Origin: Pseudomonadota bacterium
GTDB taxonomy: Bacteria; Desulfobacterota; Syntrophia; Syntrophales; UBA5619
NCBI GenBank assembly: GCA_018827585.1
Contig: JAHJXP010000225.1
Span: forward strand, 1-16,818
DNA: 16,818 bases
Direction: 5' to 3'
In this document: positions 7,466 to 14,620 of the stretch, piece after piece
Numbering within the stretch: the stretch's first letter is position 1
Layout: each line of letters begins with the position of its first letter
Program-made: the position numbers and the translations under genes
Notes under the pieces: model-generated
What the model was told of the DNA's origin: nothing
Databases searched by the model: none
The model's input: only the letters and a program-made list of their open reading frames with translations

Positions 7466-7630
7466 TCAGCTTTTCCGGCTGGTCTTGGTTGTAAAAAGGG
7501 AGATGCTCTGCTTGATCTTCTTGCTTTTGCACTTCGGACAGGAAACACTAGTCTTACCATGCTCGGTGATGCTCAAGATCAGCGAAAATTTTTTATTGCA
7601 GTCCCGGCATTCATACTCGTAAGTGGGCAT
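7466..7630 (-). CDS. FmdB-type zinc ribbon protein, 54 aa
   Basis: Short gene of 54 codons. It begins MPTYEYECRDC, the characteristic opening of the FmdB/CxxC putative regulatory family, and has two CxxC knuckles, Cys8/Cys11 and Cys31/Cys34 (CPKC), that would bind one zinc. The C-terminal tail is Lys/Ser/Thr-rich (KCKSKKIKQS). The start is firm: AAAGGAGGT lies 7 bases before the ATG at 7630, and a terminator follows the stop. Family members are small cytoplasmic proteins often placed beside metabolic or stress genes; the molecular role is not established, although the name comes from a proposed regulator of the formamidase/amidase genes. It is divergent from the lsrF-like operon. Confidence 0.88.
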   Translation of the reverse strand: MPTYEYECRDCNKKFSLILSITEHGKTSVSCPKCKSKKIKQSISLFTTKTSRKS

Positions 7631-7691
7631 GTCCTTACCTCCTTTCCCTCGTCATTGGGTTACCGGTGAAAACGATAAAAGGTTTTGTGTT

Positions 7692-7719
7692 ATCTTAATA
7701 GATTGGGATATATTGTCAA
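7692..7719 (-). promoter_or_regulatory. Promoter for the FmdB gene, sharing its -35 with the divergent promoter
   Basis: Minus strand TTGACA (7719-7714), 16-base spacer, TAAGAT (7697-7692). The -35 is perfect and the -10 is 4/6. It overlaps the -35 of the plus-strand promoter at 7713-7718 almost base for base. Confidence 0.5.
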
Positions 7720-7741
7720 GGGAGGATTTTGGGATTATACT
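7713..7741 (+). promoter_or_regulatory. Sigma70-type promoter for the lsrF-like operon
   Basis: TTGTCA (7713-7718), 17-base spacer, TATACT (7736-7741): 5/6 and 5/6 to consensus with ideal spacing. Transcription would start near 7748, about 90 bases before the ATG at 7838. Confidence 0.65.
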
Positions 7742-7837
7742 TGCACTGGCCGGACCTATGCTCATCAATCCCCATGAGGGAGGAGCAAGGGATGAATTGG
7801 ATAAAACAAACAATTCAAGATTATGGAGGAGTATCCC

Positions 7838-8734
7838 ATGCCCGAAGCGGACGTCTCAAAGATCGAAAAATGTTATCATGCCGATGTCCCCCAGAAGAGC
7901 GAGGCCTTTTTCTTGAAAGGATCGAATTCTTACGACTGGGGAATGAAGAACCGCCTCGCCCGCATCTTTGACTCGACCTCCGGCAGGACCGTGATGCTGG
8001 CCTTCGACCACGGATATTTCCAGGGTCCCACGACCGGCCTGGAGCGACCGGATATCACCATCCTGCCGCTGGCGCCCTACGCCGACGCGCTCATGCTGAC
8101 GCGCGGGATTCTGCGGTCGGTGATCCCCCCCTCGCTCAACCGCGCCACGGTGCTGCGCGCCAGCGGCGGGCCGAGCGTCCTGAAGGAACTGTCCAATGAG
8201 CACATCGCCATGGCCATGGACGATGCGGTTCGCCTGAACGCATGCGCCGTGGCGACGCAGGTGTTCATCGGCGGTGAATTCGAGACGCAGTCGGTGATCA
8301 ACCTGACGAACCTGATCGACAGGGGCAACCGGGTCGGCATCCCGGTCCTGGGCGTGACGGCGGTCGGAAAGGAACTGGTCCGCGACGCCAAGTACATCGG
8401 GCTTGCCGTGCGCATCTGCGCCGAGCTCGGCGCCGCGTTCGTCAAGACCTATTTCGTGCCCGGGTTCGAGACCGTCACCGCCGCCTGCCCCGTTCCCGTC
8501 GTCATCGCCGGCGGCAAGAAACTGCCCGAACTGGAGGCGCTGCAGATGGCCTACGAGGCGATCAACCAGGGCGCGGCGGGCGTGGACATGGGGAGGAACA
8601 TATTCCAGTCCGAGGCGCCCCTCGCCATGATCCGGGCCGTCCGCGCGGTCGTCCATGAAAACATGAAACCCGAACAGGCGTACGAGCAGTTCCTCGATCT
8701 GAAGCGCCAAGAGGCTGGCGGGACGGGCGTTTGA
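7838..8734 (+). CDS. lsrF: LsrF-like class I aldolase/thiolase (3-hydroxy-5-phosphonooxypentane-2,4-dione thiolase family)
   Basis: TIM-barrel enzyme of the DeoC/FbaB/LsrF group, 298 residues, close in length and pattern to E. coli LsrF, which transfers an acetyl unit from phospho-HPD (an AI-2 breakdown product) to CoA. Key parts are all present: MLAFDHGYFQGPTTGLER with His58, the Schiff-base Lys203 in VKTYF, VIAGGKKLPE and the phosphate site GVDMGRNIFQS. The ATG at 7838 has GGAGGA 7 bases upstream; the in-frame ATG at 7823 overlaps that site and is rejected. No lsrACDBGKR genes are in the window, so AI-2 processing is not supported by context. It leads a probable operon with the aldolase-dehydrogenase fusion that starts 35 bases on. 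The symbol is by homology only. Confidence 0.9.
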   Translation: MPEADVSKIEKCYHADVPQKSEAFFLKGSNSYDWGMKNRLARIFDSTSGRTVMLAFDHGYFQGPTTGLERPDITILPLAPYADALMLTRGILRSVIPPSLNRATVLRASGGPSVLKELSNEHIAMAMDDAVRLNACAVATQVFIGGEFETQSVINLTNLIDRGNRVGIPVLGVTAVGKELVRDAKYIGLAVRICAELGAAFVKTYFVPGFETVTAACPVPVVIAGGKKLPELEALQMAYEAINQGAAGVDMGRNIFQSEAPLAMIRAVRAVVHENMKPEQAYEQFLDLKRQEAGGTGV

Positions 8735-8769
8735 AAAGCGGATCCCTTTTAAAAAAAAAAGCAGCGGCC

Positions 8770-10884
8770 ATGAAAAACGACTGGATTGAAGCGGAAGCGG
8801 CCGATTTCATAAAGACCCACGGCGCCGAATGGGGAAGCGGGCTTGCGCTTCTGGCGTATGCGACGCGCCTCGTGGGGCGCCGGCAGGAACTGGCCCTGCA
8901 CGGCGGCGGAAACACATCGCTCAAGGGCACGGTCAGAACGCTCGCCGGCGACGATTGCGCCGCGCTCTTCGTCAAGGCCTCCGGCGCGGACATGGAAACG
9001 ATCACCCCCGCGGGATTTGTCTGTCTCGACCACGCCTATCTCAAGAAACTGCGTAAAATCTCCGCCCTCACGGACGAAATGATGGCCGGCGAGTTCCGGA
9101 CGCGCCTGCTCAGACCCTCCGCCGCCCTGCCGTCGATCGAGACGCTGCTGCACGCCTTCCTTGCCAGCCCGGCCGTTGTGCACACGCATCCGGAGGCGAT
9201 CCTGACGCTTGCCAATCGGACCGGAGGGGAAGAAACGATCCTCGCCGCACTGGGCAAGGATTGCGGGATCGTGCCGTATGTCAATGCAGGCCTGGCCCTC
9301 GGCCGCGCGGTTGCCGGGGAGATGGACCGGAAAAAGGATCTCCGGGCGATCGTCGTGCTGCATCACGGCCTGATCGCCTGGGGGGCGACTCCGAAAGAGG
9401 CCTACGACGTTACGATCGAAATGGTCGGCAGGGCCGAAGAGTTCATCGGCAAGTCCCGGCGACCGATCTTCTCCGTGGGAACGGCGGCGGCCGTGGAAAC
9501 GGCGCAAAAGCGCTACGCGAAAATCGCGCCGCTGCTCCGGGGCCTGCTTTCGCCCGCCTCCGGCGATCCGGACAACCCGTACGAAAAAATGCTCCTCGCC
9601 CCTCTCATCTCCGCGGAGACGCTCGCCCTTCTCGACTCTCCCCAGGCCGGGGACCTTGCCCGCACATCGCCGCTGACGCCGGATTATCTGGTGCGGACAA
9701 AGGCATATCCGCTGTTTGTGGAAAAACCGGATTACGACGACATGGACGCACTCCGCCGGCAGCTTGCCGGGGAGATGGAATCGTTCCGCGCCCGCTATGA
9801 CGCCTACATAAAAAGACACGCGCCGCGGCTCCCGGAATTCGACGCGGCCGGCGCCGACCTGCTGCCGAGGGTAGTCCTGATGCCCGGTCTGGGCGCCGTG
9901 TGCGCGGGGCCGGACCTGGCAATGGCGAGGATCGCCCGCGACATCACTCAGCAGGCGCTTGCCGTCAAAAGGGCGATCTACGAAACGGATGGAACCTATC
10001 TCGGCCTGGCGGAAGAGCATCTGTTCGACATGGAATTCAGGGCGCTGCAGCGGGCGAAGGTCGGCGGCGGATCTCCTCTGCCGCTGCGGGGAAGCGCAGC
10101 GATAGTCACGGGAGCGGCCGGCGCGATCGGGTCGGGAATCTGCGAGGAACTGCTCCGGCAGGGCTGCGCCGTCGCCGCGACGGATCTTGCCGGCGACCCT
10201 CTTGACGTCATGGCGATCGCCCTGAAGGACCGGTACGGGGACCGGGCGCTCGCCGTGCCGCTCGATGTGACCGACGGCGCAGCGGTGGCGGCGGCGTTTG
10301 AAGAAACGATCGCCGCCTTCGGTGGCATCGACATCGTCGTTGTCAACGCCGGCCTGGCGCATGTTGCGTCACTGGCGGAGATGGACCTCGATGCGTTCAG
10401 AAAACTGGAGCGCGTCAATGTCGAGGGGACCCTTCTGCTGCTTGCCCGGGCGGAGAAGCTCTTCCGGCTGCAAAACACAGGCGGCGACGTCGTCTTCGTT
10501 TCGACGAAGAATGTGTTTGCGCCCGGGGCAAAATTCGGCGCTTACAGCGCGACCAAGGCCGCGGCCCACCAGTTGTGCCGCATCGCCAGCCTCGAATTTG
10601 CAGAGTTGGGCGTGCGCGTGAACATGGTCGCACCCGACGCCGTGTTTTCGCACGGGGAGAAGAAATCGGGACTCTGGGCGCAGGTCGGCCCGGACCGCAT
10701 GAAGGCCCGCGGCCTTGACGAAAAGGGCCTGGAAGAGTATTACCGCCAGAGGAATCTGCTCAAGGCGCAGATCAGAGCGGAACATGTCGCCCGGGCGGTG
10801 CTGTTCTTCGTCACTCGCCAGACGCCGACGACCGGCGCGACCATTCCCGTGGACGGCGGCCTGCCGGATGCGACCCCCCGATAA
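8770..10884 (+). CDS. Bifunctional class II aldolase / short-chain dehydrogenase (RhaD-ADH fusion family)
   Basis: Fusion of 704 residues. The N-terminal part (about 1-430) is a class II (zinc) aldolase: ALHGGGNTS for phosphate binding, His138 and His140 in VVHTHPEA and His198/199 in VLHHGLIAWG for metal. The C-terminal part (about 437-704) is an NAD(P)-dependent SDR with TGAAGAIG (447-454), VVVNAG, the catalytic Ser578, Tyr592 and Lys596 (YSATK) and the closing GATIPVDGG. This matches the rhamnulose-1-phosphate aldolase/lactaldehyde dehydrogenase fusions, which make DHAP plus lactaldehyde and oxidise or reduce the latter. The true sugar is unknown here. The start is uncertain: ATG 8770 has a poor RBS; a TTG at 8731 overlaps the lsrF stop, and between them lies a run of ten A. 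Confidence 0.9.
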   Translation: MKNDWIEAEAADFIKTHGAEWGSGLALLAYATRLVGRRQELALHGGGNTSLKGTVRTLAGDDCAALFVKASGADMETITPAGFVCLDHAYLKKLRKISALTDEMMAGEFRTRLLRPSAALPSIETLLHAFLASPAVVHTHPEAILTLANRTGGEETILAALGKDCGIVPYVNAGLALGRAVAGEMDRKKDLRAIVVLHHGLIAWGATPKEAYDVTIEMVGRAEEFIGKSRRPIFSVGTAAAVETAQKRYAKIAPLLRGLLSPASGDPDNPYEKMLLAPLISAETLALLDSPQAGDLARTSPLTPDYLVRTKAYPLFVEKPDYDDMDALRRQLAGEMESFRARYDAYIKRHAPRLPEFDAAGADLLPRVVLMPGLGAVCAGPDLAMARIARDITQQALAVKRAIYETDGTYLGLAEEHLFDMEFRALQRAKVGGGSPLPLRGSAAIVTGAAGAIGSGICEELLRQGCAVAATDLAGDPLDVMAIALKDRYGDRALAVPLDVTDGAAVAAAFEETIAAFGGIDIVVVNAGLAHVASLAEMDLDAFRKLERVNVEGTLLLLARAEKLFRLQNTGGDVVFVSTKNVFAPGAKFGAYSATKAAAHQLCRIASLEFAELGVRVNMVAPDAVFSHGEKKSGLWAQVGPDRMKARGLDEKGLEEYYRQRNLLKAQIRAEHVARAVLFFVTRQTPTTGATIPVDGGLPDATPR

Positions 10885-10945
10885 AGAACGCGGGCAAGCG
10901 CCGCCTTTGCATAGTCATAAGGTCTCGCAGTATCGCGGAGGGAAA

Positions 10946-11434
10946 ATGAAGAAACTCAATGCCGAATACGTTCAACGCGTCAATCAACTGGTCAATAGTT
11001 GCCCCTATTTCGAGCTCCTGTCGATGAAGCTTTTGGAGGCAGGGCCCGGCTTCAGCCTGCTTGAGATCGATCTGGCCGAAAAGCACCTGCAGCCGTTCGG
11101 CTTCGTTCACGGCGGGGTTTTTGCGTCGATTATCGATGCCGCCGCTTTCTGGTCGATATTTTACGAGATCGAAAACCGGAACGCCGGCGCCACCACGGTC
11201 GATTTGAAGCTGAACTATCTTGCGCCGGCGGCGGCGGGCAAGCTCATCGCCAGAGGCAGTCGGATCAAGCTGGGCAAGACGCTGGGATATGGCGAGGCCA
11301 GGGTCACCGATGAAAACGGCAAACTCCTTGCCCACGGGACATCCACCCTGATGATTCTGCCGAACAACACGCTGGCGACGGATCAGCCCCTGCCGTCCAA
11401 GTTCCGCGCCAGCCGATCCGAATTGAAAAATTAG
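10946..11434 (+). CDS. PaaI/hotdog-fold thioesterase family protein
   Basis: Protein of 162 residues with the hotdog thioesterase pattern: FVHGGVFASIIDAAAFW (residues 53-69), where His55-Gly-Gly and Asp64 form the usual catalytic region, then TTVDLKLNYLAPA and the GKTLGYGEARVTDENGKLLAHGTST strand pair. These enzymes hydrolyse acyl-CoA thioesters in the cytoplasm. The ATG at 10946 follows GGAGGGAAA. The gap to the aldolase fusion is only 61 bases without a terminator, so it is likely the last gene of the lsrF-like operon and could release CoA from a thioester product such as the one LsrF forms. A longer open frame begins at 10715 inside the previous gene but has no support. Confidence 0.9.
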   Translation: MKKLNAEYVQRVNQLVNSCPYFELLSMKLLEAGPGFSLLEIDLAEKHLQPFGFVHGGVFASIIDAAAFWSIFYEIENRNAGATTVDLKLNYLAPAAAGKLIARGSRIKLGKTLGYGEARVTDENGKLLAHGTSTLMILPNNTLATDQPLPSKFRASRSELKN

Positions 11435-11487
11435 GAACAGCTCCCCTATTTTCCTGCCCTATTTTCCCCATTTTCCGTTCAGCGAAG

Positions 11488-11517
11488 CGAGAGCTTTATC
11501 TTAAGATAAAGCTCTCG
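11488..11517. terminator. Perfect 30-bp palindrome between convergent genes
   Basis: CGAGAGCTTTATCTT (11488-11502) is followed directly by its exact reverse complement AAGATAAAGCTCTCG (11503-11517). It sits between the thioesterase stop and the OsmC-like stop, so a bidirectional terminator or end-of-transcript hairpin is likely, although a long T tract is missing. Just before it, CCCTATTTTCC occurs twice (11444-11454 and 11457-11467). Confidence 0.55.
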
Positions 11518-11531
11518 GGAAATTAACGGGA

Positions 11532-11999
11532 TCAGGAGAGATCTTCGAGCACGAGATTGTCCTCGATCCGGATGCAGCCGATCACGCTTTGCGCCGCGGG
11601 GCAGCGCCGGAGATAGGAGGAAAACGCCTCCTGCGCGTCCGCGGCCTTTTCGTCCGGGATCTTCAGATGGTACGTAACGCCGATCCGGGTGATCTTCAGG
11701 ACGCCGTCGCAATTTTCGATGTCGCCCCTGACGTCCGCCCAGTAGCGGTCTTCCGGGGTCGGGATCTTCTTGCCGGCCAGCAACGCGGCCAGTGTGCCCA
11801 TCATTCAGCCCGCCGTGGCGGCCACGATGTGATCGAGCGTGGCTGCATGCTCCTTCTCCGGTTCGACCTGGTAAAATTTCTTGATCCCGCCGTGGACGCC
11901 GTAATAGACGGGTTCGGCGAACCCCTCGATCATGGCCCTCCGGGTCGGCCCCTTTTCTCTGACGATCCTGATGACGGATGTGTGAACGATTTCTCCCAT
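11532..11999 (-). CDS. OsmC-family protein, candidate selenoprotein (in-frame TGA at the active-site Cys)
   Basis: OsmC/Ohr-type proteins are small cytoplasmic dimers that reduce peroxides with two Cys residues. Read through one TGA, the frame gives 155 residues of normal length. Residues 1-64 end in HAATLDHIVAATAG; then TGA (11807-11805); then MMGTLAALLAGKK. In relatives this site reads AGC followed by a TL-containing helix, so the TGA replaces the peroxidatic Cys: Sec65. The resolving Cys is present as Cys133 in RRCPAAQSVIG. No frameshift is needed; both halves share one frame. A SECIS-like hairpin follows. The ATG at 11999 has AAGGAGG upstream; the final stop is also TGA (11534-11532). OsmC-like selenoproteins are reported from marine metagenomes. 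The alternative is a nonsense mutation, but the position argues against it. Confidence 0.88.
11773..11807 (-). promoter_or_regulatory. Candidate bacterial SECIS element after the in-frame TGA
   Basis: On the minus strand, 12 nt after the TGA (11807-11805) comes CTGGCC (11792-11787), loop GCGTTGCT (11786-11779), then GGCCGG (11778-11773): a 6-bp stem with one G-U pair. The loop begins 18 nt after the TGA and opens with G, as bacterial SECIS elements require for SelB binding. Confidence 0.7.
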
Positions 12000-13048
12000 G
12001 ACGCCCTCCTTGCATTTTTACCGCCGATATTTTTCCTTTTCCCCCAGGCCGGGTGACGATTGGCCGCCAGGCGCACGATCCGGCTTCCCGTCTCGCCGTA
12101 CGAATAGCCGGCCAGTTCGGCGGCACAGGCCAGGCTTGCATCCGCGCTGATGTCGGCATTGGGGTTCACGTCGAGGACATAAAAGACGCCGTCGCGGATG
12201 CGCAGATCGATCCGCCCGTAATCACGACAGCCTATCGCCCGGTATGCGGCCCGGCAGACCCGCTTGAGCGTGCGCAGCTCCTCTGCGCCGAGGGGGGCCG
12301 GCAGGAGGGTGTGGATGCCTTCGTAGTGCGCCGAGCCGGGCACGAACTTCGATTCATATGTGCAGAGCCGATCATGGACATCCTTGAACTGCGAGAAATC
12401 CATTTCCGCCGGGGGCAGCATATCGATGACGCCGTTGCCCCACAGCGACACGTGAAACTCCCGGCCGTCGATGAAGTCCTCCACCAGGGCCGGCTGCTTG
12501 AAAGTCTCCTGCACATAGGCTATCCGGGCGCAGAGCTCCGCTTCGTTCATGACCACGGATTCGCGCGTCAACCCCTCGCTGCAGTGCTCTTCGGCCGCTT
12601 TGACGATAGAGGGGAATTGCTTCCATCCGTCCGCCTCCGGGCGGTCGTACAATCGCCACGCCGGGGTGGGTATCCCCGATTCGCTGAGGATTTCCTTCAT
12701 GGCGCGCTTGTGCTGGGCCAGCGTGAGCGCCGAAGCGTCGGCGCCGGTGAAGGCGAAACCGAGCGACTCCAGGATCTGTGCGACGCGGGACTCGCTTTTT
12801 GGCATGGCGGGTATATTATCGCACCAGTTGAGGATGACCTGTGACAACGGGTCGAACGGACGGAGCGCCGCCGTAAGATCGCTGTCGGACACCGGGACCA
12901 GGGTGGTGGGATGGCCGATGTCGGAAACGGCCTGCCCCAGTTGGGAGGAGAGGAGCGTCACCTCTTTTTTTTCGTGAGAATTCCAGGAAGGATCCAGATT
13001 GTACAGGAGGATGACGGGCACTTTTCGCGGATCGATGTTCAGTGGCAT
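11930..13048 (-). CDS. ATP-grasp ligase, D-alanine--D-alanine ligase-like
   Basis: ATP-grasp enzyme of 372 residues. The family joins a carboxylate to an amine through an acylphosphate; D-Ala-D-Ala ligases are the nearest pattern. Visible: N-terminal Rossmann-like domain (VPVILLYNLDPSWNS), AFTGADASALTLAQHKRAMKEIL (about 99-121), PALVEDFIDGREFHVSLWGN (186-205), and the metal/ATP site CRDYGRIDLRIRDGVFYVLDVNPNADIS with Asp281, Asp293 and Asn295. The substrate is not certain; it may be a stand-alone amino-acid ligase rather than Ddl of peptidoglycan synthesis. ATG 13048 has GGGAG upstream. The tail after residue 333 overlaps the OsmC-like gene by 70 bases and has no domain character, so the natural end may be earlier (see findings). 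Confidence 0.85.
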   Translation of the reverse strand: MPLNIDPRKVPVILLYNLDPSWNSHEKKEVTLLSSQLGQAVSDIGHPTTLVPVSDSDLTAALRPFDPLSQVILNWCDNIPAMPKSESRVAQILESLGFAFTGADASALTLAQHKRAMKEILSESGIPTPAWRLYDRPEADGWKQFPSIVKAAEEHCSEGLTRESVVMNEAELCARIAYVQETFKQPALVEDFIDGREFHVSLWGNGVIDMLPPAEMDFSQFKDVHDRLCTYESKFVPGSAHYEGIHTLLPAPLGAEELRTLKRVCRAAYRAIGCRDYGRIDLRIRDGVFYVLDVNPNADISADASLACAAELAGYSYGETGSRIVRLAANRHPAWGKRKNIGGKNARRASWEKSFTHPSSGSSEKRGRPGGP

Positions 13049-13271
13049 CGGCGACTCCCAGGCTGCGGTATCGTCAATTCATGAGGATCTTCTGCCCCCT
13101 CCGGGAGGACTAACTCCCCAAAAGCCGCACGCCGCGTCTTGCGGCACGATCATCCCTGCTGCACAGGTGTTCCCTTCCTACCTTCAATCTGTGAAAAATG
13201 CAAGTTCCAAGACAAAAAAATTGCCAATAACGGCGACTTTTTTTCATCTGAACTATGCGGCGGCCGTTCCC
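13049..13271. other. Intergenic gap of 223 bp upstream of the ATP-grasp gene
   Basis: No gene is visible. On the minus strand GCC-GTTATT-GGC followed by AATTTTTTT (about 13214-13233) looks like a weak terminator for the P-II-like remnant. GCCGCA (13124-13129) and TGCGGC (13140-13145) form a hairpin in the probable leader of the ATP-grasp gene. I found no convincing promoter. Confidence 0.35.
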
Positions 13272-13688
13272 TCAAGCCTTTCCGAGGTACGTGCAGGCCT
13301 TCGGGACCGGACGATAGTATGCCTGGCCGTGTGTCTTGTCGTCGAAGGCGCCGGCCTTTTCCAGCGCTTCGCCGATGACGGGCAACTGCTGCACGGAGAT
13401 GATCATGTTGCAGCATTCGCGGGCCGGCGAAACCCTGTTCAGCGGGGAATCATGCGGGCGGACGTGCTTCTGCCTGTTGATGGTGGCGCCCGCTGCGCCC
13501 ACAGCCATGGCCGCCTTCACAAGGTCCTCCCCTCTTCCCTCGTTGCAGATGAGCGTCAGGTCGATCAGATTCAGGAGGCAGGGCCTTTTGTCCTCGCCCT
13601 CCGCGGTGCCCGAACGGCGGTGCCATTTCGTGCCGCCTTTGATTTCATCGATGACGGAGATGATCTGTTCGATGCTTGCGGCGTGCTT
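13272..13688 (-). pseudogene. P-II-like signalling protein, 5'-truncated
   Basis: The frame encodes about 138 residues: SIEQIISVIDEIKGGTKWHR, then LNLIDLTLICNEGRGEDLVK and AAMAVGAAGATI, then ECCNMIISVQQLPVIGEALEKAG and a closing KACTYLG. The NEGRGEDLVKAAMAVGAAGATI stretch and the MIISV strand resemble the ferredoxin-like P-II fold used to bind nucleotides and control transporters. No ATG, GTG or TTG lies at the 5' end; the frame runs back into the DUF1538 gene out of phase. A perfect AGGAGG (13701-13696) stands just where a start codon should follow, so the beginning of the gene, possibly a whole first P-II domain, appears deleted. An internal GTG at 13532 after GGGGAGG could start an 86-residue product. 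Confidence 0.7.
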
Positions 13689-14620
13689 GGTATCACCTCC
13701 TGCCGGCAGGATTGCTCGGATTCCTTGAGCGCGGCCTTTCGTTTTCTCGTGACGAGAAGGCCCACGGCGAGGACGGAGAGAATCGGGTACACGGAGGCCA
13801 TGGCGAGGATCCCGAAGCCCTCCACGCCCCCGACCTGTCCGCTGATGCCCAAGCCCAGCGCGAGCACCAGGGGCACGGTGATCGGCCCTGTGGTCACGCC
13901 GGCGCTGTCCCAGCCGATATTGACGAATTCCTCGGTGGAAATGAACGTTGCGAAGAGCAGCAGAACGTAGGGCGGCGCCAACAGCCAGATCAGCGGGAGG
14001 TTCCAGATGATTTTTGCGACGCCGCCGGCGATTCCCGCGCCCACGCCGAGCGCCACGGACTGCATGAGCAGCGATTTCTTGAAAGCGCCGACGGTCAGTT
14101 CCTCGACTGTGGCGCCGAGCGCGTTGAGTGCGGGTTCGGCCAGCGTGGCCGCATACCCCAGGATGAAGGCGAACAGGATAACGACGATGATTCCCCCGAT
14201 GCCGCCTTTCCCGCCGAACAGGGGACCCCGGGTCGGCACGTACGTGTACTGTCCGGTGTCGGGGTTGTACTGCCGGCCGTTGTACGGCAGCGGCAGGTAT
14301 TCGTTTTTCTCCTTCAGATAAAAGAAGGCCCTCTTTTCCCCGTCCCGCGTCACGGCGGTCTGGACCGTGTCTGGGGAGAAGTTGCTGATCGTCTTTTGCT
14401 GGTCGGTCAGTTCGATGGCCTTGAACGAAGAGGGGAGCGCGCCCCCCACCTGGTTGCCGAGTTTCGCCAGCCCCAGTTCAATGCCGATGTTAAACAGCCC
14501 CATCCCGATGACGGCGAACAGAAGCCCTAAAAGAATTTCGTCCGCCCTCGGCAGGCGGTCCCTCAGCACGACGGTCAGAACGATGATGAAAAACAGGGAC
14601 AAAGGGATGATCGCCCGTGC
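13571..14620 (-). pseudogene. DUF1538 membrane protein, C-terminal half after a frameshift
   Basis: About 349 residues with roughly 7 hydrophobic segments. It carries a second copy of the DUF1538 signatures: LGYAATLAEPALNALGATVE and GWDSAGVTTGPITVPLVLALG, matching GVGATFAEPAIGVLKAAG and DCGGVTTGPVTVPLVLALG in the first half. Between them is a hydrophilic loop (QYNPDTGQYTYVPTRG). A frame open from 14695 gives basic, unlike-protein sequence until about 14620, where ARAIIPLSLFFIIVLTVVL begins, so the real entry is by continuation from the upstream gene. The tail after VTRKRKAALKE runs through the P-II-like coding region in the wrong phase and has no domain character. Function of DUF1538 is unknown; a membrane transport role is likely. 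Confidence 0.8.

Noticed and set aside
7785..7971. Possible leader peptide MNWIKQTIQDYGG before and into the lsrF-like gene
   Set aside because: It has a weak GGAG upstream but runs out of phase through the lsrF start with no family likeness; the firm start is 7838.
8749..10362. Open frame of 537 codons on the minus strand
   Set aside because: It is antisense to the aldolase-dehydrogenase fusion, rich in Arg/Gly/His as GC-rich shadows are, and has no recognisable domain.
11479..12159. Open frame of 226 codons on the minus strand spanning the OsmC-like gene without a stop
   Set aside because: It is a different phase with Arg/Gly/His-rich sequence; OsmC homology is in the other frame, interrupted only by TGA.
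13211..13227. Sigma54-like TTGGCA-N6-TTG on the minus strand before the ATP-grasp gene
   Set aside because: The invariant -12 GC reads GT and the site overlaps a T tract that better fits a weak terminator.
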